A stretch of DNA of 64,000 nucleotides. It comes from Nyssa sinensis. Its lineage: Eukaryota; Streptophyta; Magnoliopsida; Cornales; Nyssaceae. A program made the translations under genes and the position numbers. This document shows, in pieces, positions 47,101 through 59,900 of this stretch. How positions within the stretch are numbered: the first letter of the stretch is position 1; each line of letters opens with the position of its first letter. The DNA is taken from contig CM018032.1 in the NCBI GenBank assembly GCA_008638375.1, forward strand, positions 5,118,501 through 5,182,500. The letters run 5' to 3'. A model generated the notes under the pieces. The model was given only the letters and a program-made list of their open reading frames with translations. It did not search any database and had not been told where the DNA came from.

Positions 47101-47406
47101 AATTTTTCAGGTGAGAATGTTACAGAACCACAGTAGGAGATCAGGAGCTTAAGGAGACAGTTGAGGAGCATAATAGTAATGAATGAAGTCTCTCCCATGT
47201 ACTCACCACCTAAGAGTGGTTCATGATCAGTTTAGTGTTAGTTTGAGTTTAGTCTTTGAACAATAATTGTAATAAAGCTTCCGCACTTTAATGTCATGTT
47301 ATAGTATTTACTGATATCATTGGTAAAAGAATGGAAAAAATAGGGACGGCCATTAGGCCGGCCCCGCGACACGAGATCCGCATAGGGTGAGTTTCGGGTC
47401 GTGACA
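44131..47406. mobile_element. Large solo LTR, 3276 bp, with 5-bp TSD
   Basis: Starts TGTAACACCCTGACCC and ends TTTCGGGTCGTGACA, flanked by gatat at 44126-44130 and 47407-47411. Size and terminal style recall Ty3/gypsy chromoviruses with long LTRs (Tekay/Del type). The right third carries a duplicated acctacgggtcaa motif (about 46579 and 46599) and actgagtttgtagctcacc. AT and G-rich low-complexity tracts lie at 44430-44610. No coding domain inside. Confidence 0.88.
45662..45732 (-). other. tRNA-like module within the large LTR
   Basis: The minus strand reads tggcacagtggctaagc (box A-like) followed ~30 bases later by ggttcaattca (box B-like). The acceptor arms do not pair, so it is not a working tRNA. 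It could be a fragment of a tRNA-derived SINE or a chance resemblance. Confidence 0.35.
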
Positions 47407-47411
47407 GATAT

Positions 47412-48953
47412 GATATCTTAGTTTGCATCTTTAATTGGGATGAGATTAGTTATAATTATATCCCACCAATATAGGTTAAAATAATCCCACCAAGGTGATG
47501 GATCTGATGGTATTATTTTTATCCTATGCTCAATGGGATAAGAAGTAAAATAAAAATATTCAATTATTCTCTTATGACTAGAAAAATATATATAAGAGGG
47601 AGGAGATTACTTCTCACAACCGCTATTGACGTTACCCATATAAATTTCTGTAACATATTATTATCCTTGTTGATGACACTTTTAAGACTATTAAATAAAT
47701 TTTAAATATACCGACTACTTTTTTTTCTTACATCTAGTAGTAATCCATTTTATTAATATTTATACACAATAAATTATTAAATTTGTTGAACCCTCTTTTA
47801 TTTATCTATATCTCTCTATTCTTCTTAACTTTTGTTTTTGAATTTTTAAATATATATTTTCAAAAAAATATATTTTATGAATTTGATTTTTCTAAAATCT
47901 CAAAACAAATATTATTAAGAATACAAATTTAATATCATAAAGATTTTATTTTCATAAGCTTTTATTAGTAATTATATCGATGTAAGTATAGAATTAAAGT
48001 ACAATAACATATCCGGACTTTTTATCCGAACATATTCCAAACACTGGAATAAGATATTTAATGTCTTATTGGATTTTTTTTTTCAATCTGACCTTTTTAT
48101 CTGATCGTGCAAACAAGATCTAGATCAAAAAGGGGGTTGGGTTTCGCCCATCACTGCTTGTCAGAAGCTTCCACATTCAATCAACATTGATCCCGTCACT
48201 CTTGGCGATGATGAGACCTTCCCTGTCGCCTTTTTTGTGGATGATGATGATTGATTTGGTTTATATATCCATTACAATTAGGGTCTTGCAATTACCCAAT
48301 TTTTGCAAACGACGGAGATAAAGTTAGAAAATTTGGGATTAATTTTTGTGAAGATAACATGGCCAGTGATGAAGGGTAGCAGTAGAGGTTGTTTTGGTTG
48401 CCTAAAAAGTTACAAAGGGAAAGGGGGAGAGATGTCTAGCTCATTAAGAGAGTGAAAAAATAAAGAAGAAATGATAAAATGTATATTTGATATCTACGGG
48501 TAAAAATGTAATATCAAAATCGTTAATATTTGTTAACCAGTCAATTTTGATAAGGGAGATAGTGTAATTTCATAAATTTTATAGATATTATCTATAATTA
48601 TTAGAAATTTTAGAAGAAATAAGTGTAATTATCTCTCCCGTGTGTATATATATTTGTTAAAAAAGGTTCATCTCCCTTCAAAGTGTGTATGTATATTACA
48701 TTTTTACGTTTAAAAGCATATATTGAAAGGATACTTTTGTATTAATAAAAATTATTGAAAACTAAATAATTAATTCTTTTATATTATAGGGTTATTAAAT
48801 CCTTTGTTATCATAAGGTTATTAAATCCTTTGTTATCTCTGCCGTTATAGGGATGACAATTTAACATGCTCGGTTAAAAATCGACTAATAGGATAGCTTT
48901 GGGGGAAATTATGTCTATTAGTTAGGGTTTAGGACAAGTTTGGAACTTTGGAG
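47412..48953. other. Spacer without recognisable gene
   Basis: Mostly AT-rich. 48115-48260 is less AT-rich and might be a gene fragment, but no frame could be assigned. Confidence 0.4.
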
Positions 48954-49431
48954 CATAGTTATTAGAATCGGACTAAACTGGCAAGTTCAACCGGTTGAAT
49001 CGGGAGCCGGGCATTAAACTGGTTTAGTTCAATTAAAATACTATTTTTACTAAAGAACCAGAAAAAATTGGTTATACTCGCCAGCGATTGAATCACCTTT
49101 TGTCTTTTTATTACATTTTTTGTCGTAAAACTTCTTATGATTAAATGATAAAATTTGGTATAAAATAAGATATTGTTGCATGTCTTTTTATTATATATAC
49201 AAATATATACATTAAGATAATTTCAATGATTATGCTTATATTTTGTTATTTATCATCATATAATAAAAAAAATATTTTTATTGTTATTTTCTTAATTTTT
49301 AATATATTTATGTATATTTTTAATATATTAATTATAAAATTGGTTGAACCGATTGAATCACCAGTTGAATCAGTGAATCGTGAACCGGTCCCTTCATTGG
49401 TTCATCATCCGGTCCGGTTCCGATAACGATG
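48954..49431. mobile_element. hAT-like MITE, 478 bp
   Basis: The left end CATAGTTATTAGAATCGGAC and the inward-read right end CATCGTTATCGGAACCGGAC form an imperfect ~20-bp inverted repeat. Direct repeats tttggag (48947-48953 and 49432-49438) flank it. Internal caaccggttgaatc motifs recur. No coding capacity. Confidence 0.75.
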
Positions 49432-49806
49432 TTTGGAGTGAATGCACCCCACCCTGATTATGTAAAATAAATTAATAAATAAATTTTATATTACATAATC
49501 AATGTTTATAATGATATTTTTTTAGTCATTCTGTTAACGTTTATACAAATTTGATAAATTTATATTTTTTTAAAAAATAATATTATTTTAATTTTTTAAT
49601 GACATGTATATTTTTTATTTAAATTTATATAACATTTTTTTTAAAATATATATGTTTGAAAAAAATAATGTTATTCTAATTCGATATATATATATATATT
49701 TATTTAAATATATGTAATATTTTGTTTAAAATATATAAATAACAATTAGTTTAATATCATAAATTAAACAGGGACTCAACTCAATGGACGCCTATCAAAG
49801 GTTTAA
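49432..49806. other. AT-rich sequence upstream of the OB-fold gene
   Basis: Long A/T tracts; contains the distal promoter region of the downstream gene but no identifiable core element beyond AT-rich stretches. Confidence 0.4.
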
Positions 49807-50038
49807 ATGAACTTCGAAGAATTTTTTTTCACTGGCGGGGTTGGCGAAGGGGTCTCCGCCCCCATTGCCGTCCAAACCGCAAAACACTCTTCTAAGCGCC
49901 AACCAGAAATTTACGCGCCAAAGTTATTGGAGAATCAAAAACCAGAAAAAGAAGACGAAAAAAGAAAAAGAAAAAGAAGAGGACTCGTCTAAGTCTCTCT
50001 CACACCCATATATTTCCGTGTATTTTCAAGGGCAAGTG
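49807..50038 (+). promoter_or_regulatory. 5' leader/promoter with E2F-type sites
   Basis: A sharp local rise in GC marks the start of the transcription unit. GCGCCAAA at 49915-49922 is a perfect match to the reverse complement of the E2F consensus TTTSSCGC. A second near match, GCGCCAAC, lies at 49896-49903. The reading frame upstream of the ATG is open but has no other ATG, so this is taken as 5' UTR. Confidence 0.5.
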
Positions 50039-50149
50039 ATGGCAGCAATCGGATGGTACGGACCTCTCATCGATCTGTCCAGAGCTTCTTCTCATATGGG
50101 TGATTACGTTCAGTTAATCGTTTTCGTACATAGATCTACTCCTATTCAG
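50039..50149 (+). CDS. OB-fold gene, coding exon 1
   Basis: 37 codons from the first ATG to CAG, followed by donor gtcttt; phase 0. The protein begins MAAIGWYGPL. Confidence 0.8.
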
Positions 50150-53100
50150 GTCTTTCTCCGTATGTATACGCACATCACACAACTGCATACACATGCATTG
50201 TAATTTGTCCTACAATCAGTCCTTAAAAATTCATAGTTCTGAAGAAATAGAGTGAGTGGGTTTGATTTTCAAGCTTAATATCTATGCAGTATAAGCTCTC
50301 GAAATGCGAAGTTGTTAGGACAGACATTCAGGTTGGTGACGATACACGTCCATTTTTTCCAGTATCCATATGGCAAAAGCAAATGGGATCTTTGGCATCT
50401 GCTGGTGACGTTATTTTGCTACAAAGTAAGCCCAATTTTGATCCTCATAATTTGTTATTTAAGCAACAATTGCGAATGATTTATGTGCTTAAATACATAT
50501 ACTTAAAAGATGCATTGGATTATTTGACTCCGTTTTGCTTTACCTATATTCAATTTTGCTAGCACACCGGTATATTATTGGAGGGTACCATGCATTTTTA
50601 GGTAATTATGCCCCAAAAAAATTGGTTCTGTTTAATATTTGTTAGCTATATTTCATGTCATGCATGTGGCACTTAGTTTTATTTTTTTGTTTTGAAATTG
50701 ACATCTTTAGGAAATAAATTTGGCAGTATGCAAATAGATGAAGGGATTACAATGCTTGTCATATTGTTGTACAATATGAGCAGTGCATTTGGTCTAGTGT
50801 TTTGGCATCCATATTGATTTGGCAAGTTCCCTCTTATAATCCATTATTGTGATAGACTGTTGGGCATTTAAATTAGGGACACACTTGGCTGCATGTGGAA
50901 CTTTTTACCTTATTTTTTTAAAAATATTTTTTAACCTGAAAATATTGTTGAACTGAAGTGGAGGGTACAAAAGGGAAGGAAGAGATTTCCTTCCAAACAG
51001 AGAAAGTATGATGAAAAGTTCAATAAACAAATTCAATGTAAAGGAAAAGAATTGGGGAGCTGGGGGTTTCGGGGAAGAGTAGGGGAAAGGGAGGAAGGAT
51101 CTGGTATGAGACTCTTCAGCGGTAGCTCCCCTTTTCCTAGTGAACATGCTTTCTTATTGTCAGACCTTCCACCCAATCTTTGTCCCACACAAAGTACTCA
51201 TACTGCCACGAGCCCAAATCACTCTTTTTCATTACACCTGTCTAACTCGGGGGAGTCACTTCTACGAAACAATTATTGAGACCCATTTAAAAAACATATC
51301 CAATGCCTTCCAAAATGTTCAAATCTTTGTTTTGATTGCATGACCTGTGCTCACTGGCTTAGATAACATGAAAAGAGACCCTTCCCCATGATTGCCCCCA
51401 AGGGCGGAGCCAGGAAAAAAGGGGGGGGGGGGGGCTAGAATTGTTTTTTGGGAAAATTTTAGGAGGGAATATTTTTTTTTCAAGGGGTGGAGGATTTTAA
51501 GGGAAAATTTTAGAGTTAATTAGCCCTAAGTCCCTCGTGATGATCCTAAATTATCATAAGATCCGCACATGTTTTTAGTTTGAGCTAAAGGACGGTGTTA
51601 TTCCTTTTTTTTAGCACAAGTCCATATGTTGACATGATAGCTGTATTTTTTTTTAAATGACAATTATACCCAATGCAATATTCATGCATACTTTCCCTTT
51701 TTTTTCCAGCCCTTACGATCTCAATTTCTCAATCTCAGAAGAGCATCCCCACCTGCCATTATCCATGGCTTCCATTGACATCTTCCAAACCATCAAGGAA
51801 GGCTTCAATCCAAGGAAGGATTACAAAATCTCACGAGAGCATCCTAACCCGCCATTATCCATGGCTTTCATTGACATCTTTCAGGTCTTCCAAATCATCA
51901 TCAAATAGGCTTTCATCTAAGGAAGGATTACAAAGCCCCAATGTTTCTCTCTCTCTAATTGGGGAGATTTGAACGGGTAACTATCAAACTTTGTTTAATG
52001 AAAGGAAACTCTCATTGCTCCCCACACCATTGGTTCACAAATTTTGTTTGATTGATCAAGCACCATAAAACAAAAGTTATGACTTGTCTTCTTTTAATAT
52101 GATTTTTTTTTTTTTATAAACACACAAATACACACATATATATTGATTTTGGCAGATTATGAATTTGGTTGGTTGAAGTGTGTTCAAATACCCATAAATA
52201 CACTCAAAAGTGCAAAATTTTACTATCCACTTTTTTTTTTTCAAATAATGTGTTTTTTGTTGCAAATTTCACTACTTGAAAGACTTTTGACTTCCAAAAT
52301 GCAAATCCAAAAACTAAATAAAACTAATAACAATCAATAAATTCATAACGAAATTGAAATTTCAGTATCTTCTTTAAATTGTAAAATTTTATAGTATGCC
52401 TCATCTAGGGATAGTGAAATTTTACTGTTTGAGAAGCAATTTTTTTTTTTTTTCAAATTTTCATATTAAATATGGATCTTATTTGATAGATCTCGATTTT
52501 TAGAGTCCAGATATATAAATTTTATTAAAAACGGATTTGTACTTTACAAGTTATTGAATTTTTAAACTTTGAACAATTTTATTCAACACAGTCCAGATTT
52601 CACATAAGTAGTATCGGAGATGGAGACTTTATACATTGAGGGGTATTTTAGTCACAAACAAATGAGGGATTTTTGAGTAATTTTGTTTAGACTTGGACTT
52701 ATAGATAATTTTGTTACTTTTCTTGGATCTTTCTCCAAATCACCCAATTTTTTTTTATTCTCAAAATTAGAGAAAAAATTTACATGTAAATTTAATTTTT
52801 TTTTGCAATTTTTTTTTTTTAGGGGGGGGGGGCTACAAGCCCCCATGTAATTCCACCCTTGATTGCCCCTTTTATCTTTGACCCATAAAATAGTCAAAGG
52901 GAACTTTGTTTCGTTTCCCTTGCCAAAACCATAATATAGAATCTCCCAAAAGAATGAAATATTTTGAGCATACCTCAATATAATCATGCTATCCCAACTA
53001 AATCTCAACCAACATCTTTATTGGGTCTTCTAAAGCATCGGCTCTTGGGGCACCTTGGACTTCTAAAATTGCTTGAGAGGGAGAAATAGGGTGATGAAGG

Positions 53101-56100
53101 GTATTAATGCTATGAAGGGAGTCAGCGAATGATTTTAGATGTGAAAATGCCACTACTTTTAAGAATGGGCATCTTTCATCTAGAGTTGAAAAGCAGACAT
53201 GTATTTCATCATGAAGGTAGATAGATGTAATTTCTTCAACTTCTTGATCCTTATCCAACAAATTGACTAGTTTGATTGTGTGATAAAAAAAACCATAGGA
53301 AATAAAGTTTGGTGGTATGCAAAAAGATGAAGGAATTGCAATGCTTGTGATACTGTGGTGCAATATGAGCCGTGCAACTGGTCTAGTGTTTTGGCATCCA
53401 TATTGATTTGGCAAGTCCCCCTTTATATTCCATTATTAGAATAGGCTGTTGGGCATTTAAATTGGGGACAAACTTGACTACGTGTGGAACTTTTTTCCTT
53501 ATTTTAAAAATATTATATAACCTGAAGTAGAGGGTACGAAAGGGAAGGAAGAGATTTAGCATGATGAGAAATACAACTAATAAACTAGTGAGTTGGTGGT
53601 TTGACAGGGGGTTTGGCGGGAAAAGGAGGAGGAAGGGAGGAAGGATCTGGTATAATACTCTTCTGCGATAGCTCCTCTTTTTACTAGTGAACATGCTTTC
53701 TTATTGGCAGACCTTCACGCAATCTTCATCCCCCACAAAGTACCCTACTGCCAAGAGCCCAAATTACATGTTTTTTAGTACACCTGTCTAATATGAGGGA
53801 GTCACTTTTACGAAACAATTAGTAAGACCCATTGAAAAAGCTTATCCAATGCCTTCCAAAATGTTCAAATCTTTGTTTTGATTGCACGACCTGTGCGGCT
53901 GTGCCCATTGGCTTAGAAAGCACGAAAAGAGACCCTCCCCATGATTGCCCCCTTGATCTTCTAATACTGAAGCATAACTAGGTTGACCCATAAGATAGTC
54001 AAATGACACTTGTTTCTTTTCCCTTGCCAAAACCATAATATAGAATTTCATATGCATACCTCATTATATTCATGCCATCCCAACTAGTCTCAACCATAAG
54101 GAGAAAAAGAAAGAGCAGTGAATAAACCAATGATTTTTGTTTTGTTGGTCTCATTGCTATCTGTATACAACATGCAACACATCAAGGTCAACAGCTTTTC
54201 TAGGTCTTCTCAAGCATTGACTCTAGGGGGAGCTTGGACTTCTAAAATAGCTTGAGAGGGAGATAGGAGGGTGATGAAGGGTATTGATGATAAGAAGGGA
54301 GCAAAAGAATGATTTAGATGTGAAAAGGCCACTACTTTCAAGAGATGGGCATCTTTCATCTAGAGTTGAAAAGCAAACATGTACTTCATCAAGAAAATAG
54401 ATAGATATCATTCTTCAACTTCCTGATCCTTATCCAACAAATTGACTGGTTTGATTGGGTGAAAAATCATAATAAGAGCCTCTTGGGTCCTCTTAATTCT
54501 GAAAAGTTGCTCAAAATCAAATTTAACAAAATGCTTGCCACACCAAAGATCCTTTGAGGAGTAGATATTAGGACTTCAATGATGAATCGACCTGTGGAAT
54601 TAGAAAAGAAGTTGAAAAATGCTAGAGGTGGCTTCCAAGGGCATCTATGAGTCTTTTATCAAGCCAAGTTATCATCCCAACTAGTATCATGGAGACCTAA
54701 GAAGCACGGATACGGACACGGGACATGGATATGACACGACACGGACATGCAGACACGTTATTTCTCAAAAAAGTAGGACACGGACACGTTAGGGACACGT
54801 TGAATATATATATATTTTTTATATTTTTATGACCATATAATAAAAACTTAATGTTATTTTAATTAAAATTAACATAAAAACATATTTTAAAAATATTATT
54901 AAGATATTAAAGTAACAAAGTCATTAAATAAAAAATAAAGAACTTCTTCATTTTATCATCAATTTTCATGATTCAAGTGTTCGGACACGTGTTCGGGAGT
55001 GTCAGTGTTGGAACACGTGTCCGGGAGTGTCGGTGTCCGACACGGATACGTGAGTCAAAATAGAGTGTCCATATTTCATAGATGGAGACAATAATCACTG
55101 TTTTTCAACAGCTGCCAAACAAGTTCCTTTCTCTAGGGATATAGGCTGTTCTCCATCCATCAAGGTGACAAGAGACCCACTCCCTGACTAGAAGTAAGGC
55201 CCAGACACTTGATAGGAAAATCGCTAATTGCATAACCTGAAGACTTAGATAGCAAGTGCAGCCTATCACTTTCCACGTTGATACCAACCTTCTGTTCATG
55301 TTAACTAAGGTTGGATATGAACTTGAAGAATTTCAAGAATGAGTTAAAAGGTTGCAATCATGCTGCCTTCATTGGTGGATGAAAACTGGCATCATCTGTG
55401 AAATGGAGGTGGGAATGAACAATGTATCTCTACCCCTTAACCTTTAGTGATATATAGATTATCCATTCTAGCAACCAACTACCAAGAATTTCAATACTTT
55501 GAACCCTGGACTTAAAGTCAATTGGTGGTAATTCAATGTAACATGTCACATCAACCTCATTATGATGAAAATTGTATTATTATACATTATTTTCTAGCGA
55601 GAGACCCATAATACTACATGAATAACCAACCACTCAAATTTTCTTTATCAATCATCTCCGAGTGAACTACTTGGGCTAGTTTTCTCAGCCAGGCATCATG
55701 TGAGTGACCTCTAGTCTTCCACAGTCTGATGGTCTTTGGTATATTGATCTTAGCCATCAAATAAAATTATAAAATAACAAAAGGTCTTCGGGATTCCTCT
55801 CAATCAATAATGTAGTTTCTCTTATTAGTATATTATAGCTTCAATTTTTCTATAGTACAAAACCATCTTTCACTTCATGGAATACAAAAAGATTCTTTTG
55901 GACTTGGAATTATTTCAACCATTTAATATCATACTGACAGCATGTTTTATTTTGGTGGGTAATTTGACTTGAATATAAACCATCTGCTCCATGGGGTTTG
56001 TTAATTGCTAATGTATCTTAGACTTTATTTAAAGATAGTATCATCATCACTATAAGTTTGAACTCTTTTGTTTTTTAATCATTTATCTACCATATTTGAC

Positions 56101-56882
56101 TGAAGTACTGGGACTAATTTTCATGGCCAGTTGTCATGTGAGTTGTCTCTGATCTTTCACATGATCTGATGGTCCTTGTGATCGATCTTGCCTATCAAAA
56201 AAATAAAAAGGAAGAAAAAAGGTCTCTGGGATTAATCTCAATCAATAACGTAGTGTCTTCTCAGGATGTTACTTGGCTCCAATTTTCAGTAGTACAAAAT
56301 CTTCTTTCACTTCAGGGGATGTAAAAATATTCTCTGACTCAGAATTATTTTAACTCTTTAATGACATGGTGACTGCATGTTTTATTTGATACTTGGGGGT
56401 TTGTTAATTGCTATTGTATCTTACACTTTTATTTTAAAAGTCCATGTTACCGCATTTAATCATGATCTTCAAAAAAATTTAAAAAAAACAGAATAGTGTT
56501 GAAATTCAATTTACTGCTAGAACTTAAGGGGAAAAAATCTGTGGGATAGTTGATTGTGCAGAAACCATTTTTTTTAAAGATCAATTTCTACACTATATCA
56601 ATCACTATATTCAAAATATGGGATATTACAGTTAGGGTTTCTTTTGAACACTAGAAATAGCAATGGCAAAATGTACCATTATGAAAATCGGTGATTTCCT
56701 TTTTTATATTACTGCTTAATAAACTGTAATAAAAAAAATAACATTTGATTGTCATTGTTCGTTATTTATTTATTTATTTGTAAACTCATCATTCTCGATC
56801 TTTTTACTTCTATTAGGTTAAATCTTCAAAACATATTTTTTTATTCCAAGTTCAGTTTTTCCATTGTAGTTTACCATTCTTT

Positions 56883-56921
<39 letters not shown>

Positions 56922-59900
56922 GAAGGGGGAGGGATGGTATTAGGATGTCTATGATGTTTTTCTAATTTTTCTAATCTGGATCCTAATTGCTTCAAAGCAT
57001 TTCCAAACATGTTCACTATGTGGTCCTATTTGACATTTCTTGCCTGCTTTGCAAGTACATTTCATCAAACTACTTATCCTTGGGAAAACATATTTCTTGA
57101 CTAACGTTGGGATTATACAATATCAAAACATAAGAATAATGAATCTGAAATAAGTGCAATGGAAGGAGACTTGTTACAAATCAAACAACTGGGAGAATAT
57201 ATTCTTTTAATAGATAGATCAAACAACTGGGAGAATAATTATGTAAAAGTCATACAAGTTACAACAGTGGAAAATTATGTGAACGGGAATGAATACTTTG
57301 GTGTGTAATGAAAGCTCAATGAGGATGGGGGAATAGATTAAATGGATGTGAGATAAGATGGCAAAAAGAGAATGTGCATGAATTCTTTCAAGGGATTTTA
57401 AATCATATATTAATGTATAATAACATAGAAGGCAATCCCAATGCATGAGGCTTCTGCCACTGCAGGTCTGGGTGGGGAGGGCTAGATGTATTCAGCCTTA
57501 CCCCTGCGAGCGGAGAGACAGTGTCTGCGACTCGAACCAATAACCTCCAGGTCACAATGGAGCAACCTAACTATTATGTCAAGGCCCGCCCTCAGTAATG
57601 TATAATAGCATACCTTCTGAAATATAAACTTTACTATTGAGCATGGATTTAAATTGAGGTCACGAGATACGATATGGTCACGTTTTCTGTGTTAACATTA
57701 TTGAGAGTATCATGCCATTTGTAGGGGGATGGAAATCACGATCATGTATTTTTTTTCAAACACTAGCAAGCTTCTTAAAAGTCATTGATACACATTTTCA
57801 AAACAATTTATCACATTTTAGTTTTTTTTTTTTTATTGTTAGTTTTCAATTTACTAACACCTAGAACGTTTTTTTTTTGTTTTAAGTAACAATTAGAAAG
57901 ATGCTTTATTATTTCTTTTGAATTTTTTTTATTAAACTAATAAGAAATTATCATTTTATTTGAATAACATTGCAACAACTAGTATAAATAATAACAAAAT
58001 ATGATTTTATAAGCATTAAAATTAGTTTAGTGTGATTAATTATGGAATAAAAAATTTTAAAAACTTTGAGGCCGAGATGTCTTTTCCGAGGTTGTATCGG
58101 CCTAAAGTTTTTGGTATCTTGTTTCAAATTTTTTGGATTGTTTTGTTAGTTATCTCTCTTGTATTTAGATATCATAAAAATAGGGATCATAAGGATTCTT
58201 CCAACAAAAAAAAACAAAAACAACCGTAATAGTTCTATAATGGTCATGTGTAATGGCCGATATGGTTGTAAATTTTGATCTCATCGATATATCAACTTGT
58301 ATTGCTATCATACATGTTGGCCGATGTCATATCGGCTGTTATTTAAATCCATGCTGCTGAGTCATTGGCTGAAGAGTTGTATGTCTAGCTTGGTTGTGTA
58401 TCATTATGCAGTAAATGGCATCCTTTTAGTCCCTTTCCTTTCAGTATCAAAATGCATTTTTATAGCATTTGAACGTTTTAGCCATGGCTGGCTAGACTTT
58501 AAAGTTCCATAGGGTGTTATAATTTATGATAACATGTGAGATATTTATCATATGTGACTTATATATCTTTCTTTTATATTTAGTTTAGCACCATAGATTT
58601 TACCAATGCAAATTATTATGTGTCAAATTACTGTTTTAAAATGTAATTTTTTTCCAGCTTTATTTGTTTTGACGCGCTCCATATTGTTATTCATCGAAAA
58701 TTATTAATTGTTCACCGAAAATTATTAATCTCTTCACTAGCAGCCTGTTGATATGTTTTTCCTTTATGGATTAGCCAACTTTAAGTTGGTTTTCTGAATA
58801 TATAACAGGGTTGTATTTCCTCTTTTATTGTGGATTTTTAATATCTTTTGCTATATATAGATGTCAGGATTACAAGATTTGGAGATATTGTTGAGGCCAG
58901 AACGGTTGATCGCTCATCTTTACAATGTTTAGTCCATCCCTATGAGTTGCTTGTTTCTAAAGGTGTCCATTCTTATTTTTCCCTCCTTTTTGGAACTCTT
59001 GTAGGTTTCGTAATAGAAGGTGTTGTTATATCCCTCTCTTTGCCGCCTAAAGCTAGTTATTCTGATGGTTTATAGTGCTGACTTCATCTATTCAAATTTC
59101 AACAAATACACTGCTTTTTAGCTGTGCTTTATGCTATAATTAATGTCTAATTTCCATGGAAACATTCATGCTTATGTTTAATTTGTGAAGATTTTAAGTA
59201 GATCTCTGTTTATATTTTCAGTTAAGGATTACCTCCTGGGCGTCGAAATTTGGGTTTGTCTTCATTCTTATAGTGATATGCATGTGACAAACAAGTTGTG
59301 AAGTTGAGCATCAGTCTTCAGTGTCATATGTCAGGCTGTTTCTGGAAGTCAAAAGAACTAAAATACTTTTCTTTTCCTTTTCCCTCTATTTGTTGGGTGT
59401 GTTGAGAGAAATGAGATGTAATTAACTAATTATTATGTGAAATGAATTAATCTTTATGTCATTTCATCTTTTCAACTCCTGTTGCAGCCATCCTCTTTCA
59501 TTTAAATCTCTATTGTTTATGCCAGTCATTTTGCATTGACTTTTCTTATTTGTCTACTGCACAAATATTTTGGTGGTATATAGCTTGGTCATTTTATTTG
59601 AATTCTTTACATTTGCTGGCAATATATTTCTCTGCATTCTTGCAAACAAAATTTCTAATTATCATCAAAATTAATCAAATAGGCTTAGCACTTAGAAGTT
59701 TTTTGTGCTTGTTTCTCTTGCAACCAAGGATCAAAATTTCATTTTGGAGTATTGTTTTGGTCACCCAGGAAACATTTCGGAAACATGATGAAAACAATGG
59801 AAAAAAAATTAAAATGTGCAGAAATACTTGAAAACATAAAATAAAATATATGAATTTGTGAAGATAAATATTATGATTAACTATTTAGAAATGTTATAGG

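Larger units (their letters stand above)
50697..54450. repeat. Tandem segmental duplication inside intron 2
   Basis: Unit A (50697-53290, containing the hAT-like insertion) and unit B (53297-54450) are collinear. Shared blocks include gtgttttggcatccatattg (50798, 53387), gactgttgggcatttaaatt and ggcatctttcatctagagtt (53167, 54347). Without the insertion each unit is ~1.15 kb. Confidence 0.8.
50426..58860 (+). other. Intron 2 of the OB-fold gene, 8.4 kb
   Basis: Filled with repeats: a ~1.2-kb tandem duplication, a hAT-like element, an ACACGT-rich repeat, a LINE fragment, a degenerate tandem pair and a SINE. Its length rests on phase-compatible exons at either end. Confidence 0.7.
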
